DNA of 5,766 nt, taken from contig JANREF010000126.1 in assembly GCA_030726195.1 (NCBI GenBank), positions 1 through 5,766 on the forward strand, in the 5' to 3' direction. The translations under genes were made by a program, and so were the position numbers. This DNA comes from Burkholderiaceae bacterium. GTDB taxonomy: Bacteria > Pseudomonadota > Gammaproteobacteria > Burkholderiales > Burkholderiaceae_C. The stretch's first letter is position 1, and each line of letters opens with the position of its first letter. Below the pieces are notes generated by a model. The model made no database searches, was not told the DNA's origin, and saw only the letters and a list, made by a program, of their open reading frames with translations. Shown in pieces: positions 5,756-5,766 of the stretch.

Positions 5756-5766
5756 ATTGTGAGTCC

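Overview
The window reads as an ordinary chromosomal segment of a betaproteobacterium, most likely Burkholderiales and probably Comamonadaceae (Limnohabitans/Rhodoferax-like). This placement is an inference from the proteins, from the moderately high GC content, and from coding sequence rich in TTG, GTG and GGC codons; no rRNA or other marker gene is present to confirm it. I see no mobile element, CRISPR array, tRNA, rRNA, phage gene or defence gene.

Layout from left to right: (1) 1-126 has no supported gene and is extremely C-rich and G-poor on the minus strand. It lies just downstream of (2) a leftward NudJ-family Nudix hydrolase (127-630, minus). (3) 631-817 is an AT-rich divergent intergenic region holding candidate promoters for both directions and a perfect 6-2-6 inverted repeat. 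(4) 818-3752 is a three-gene operon, pntAA-pntAB-pntB, encoding the proton-translocating NAD(P) transhydrogenase in its split-alpha (Rhodospirillum rubrum-like) form; pntAB and pntB overlap by ATGA. (5) 3753-4009 is a 257-base gap with several short dyads, including a 7-bp hairpin in the presumed fadD leader. (6) 4010-5692 is fadD, a long-chain fatty acid-CoA ligase. (7) 5719-5755 is a strong intrinsic terminator that closes the fadD unit.

Functionally, the transhydrogenase uses the proton gradient to move hydride from NADH to NADP+, supplying NADPH. FadD activates exogenous fatty acids to acyl-CoA, whose beta-oxidation produces NADH and acetyl-CoA. The two are metabolically compatible neighbours, but the 257-base gap and fadD's own ribosome binding site argue for separate transcription. 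The Nudix enzyme faces away and is probably an independent housekeeping function.

All four genes look intact and conventional. I found no convincing new biological system. The items worth a second look are small: the skewed left edge, the dyad upstream of pntAA, a 9-residue insertion in PntAA, the altered end of the Nudix box and the fadD leader hairpin.
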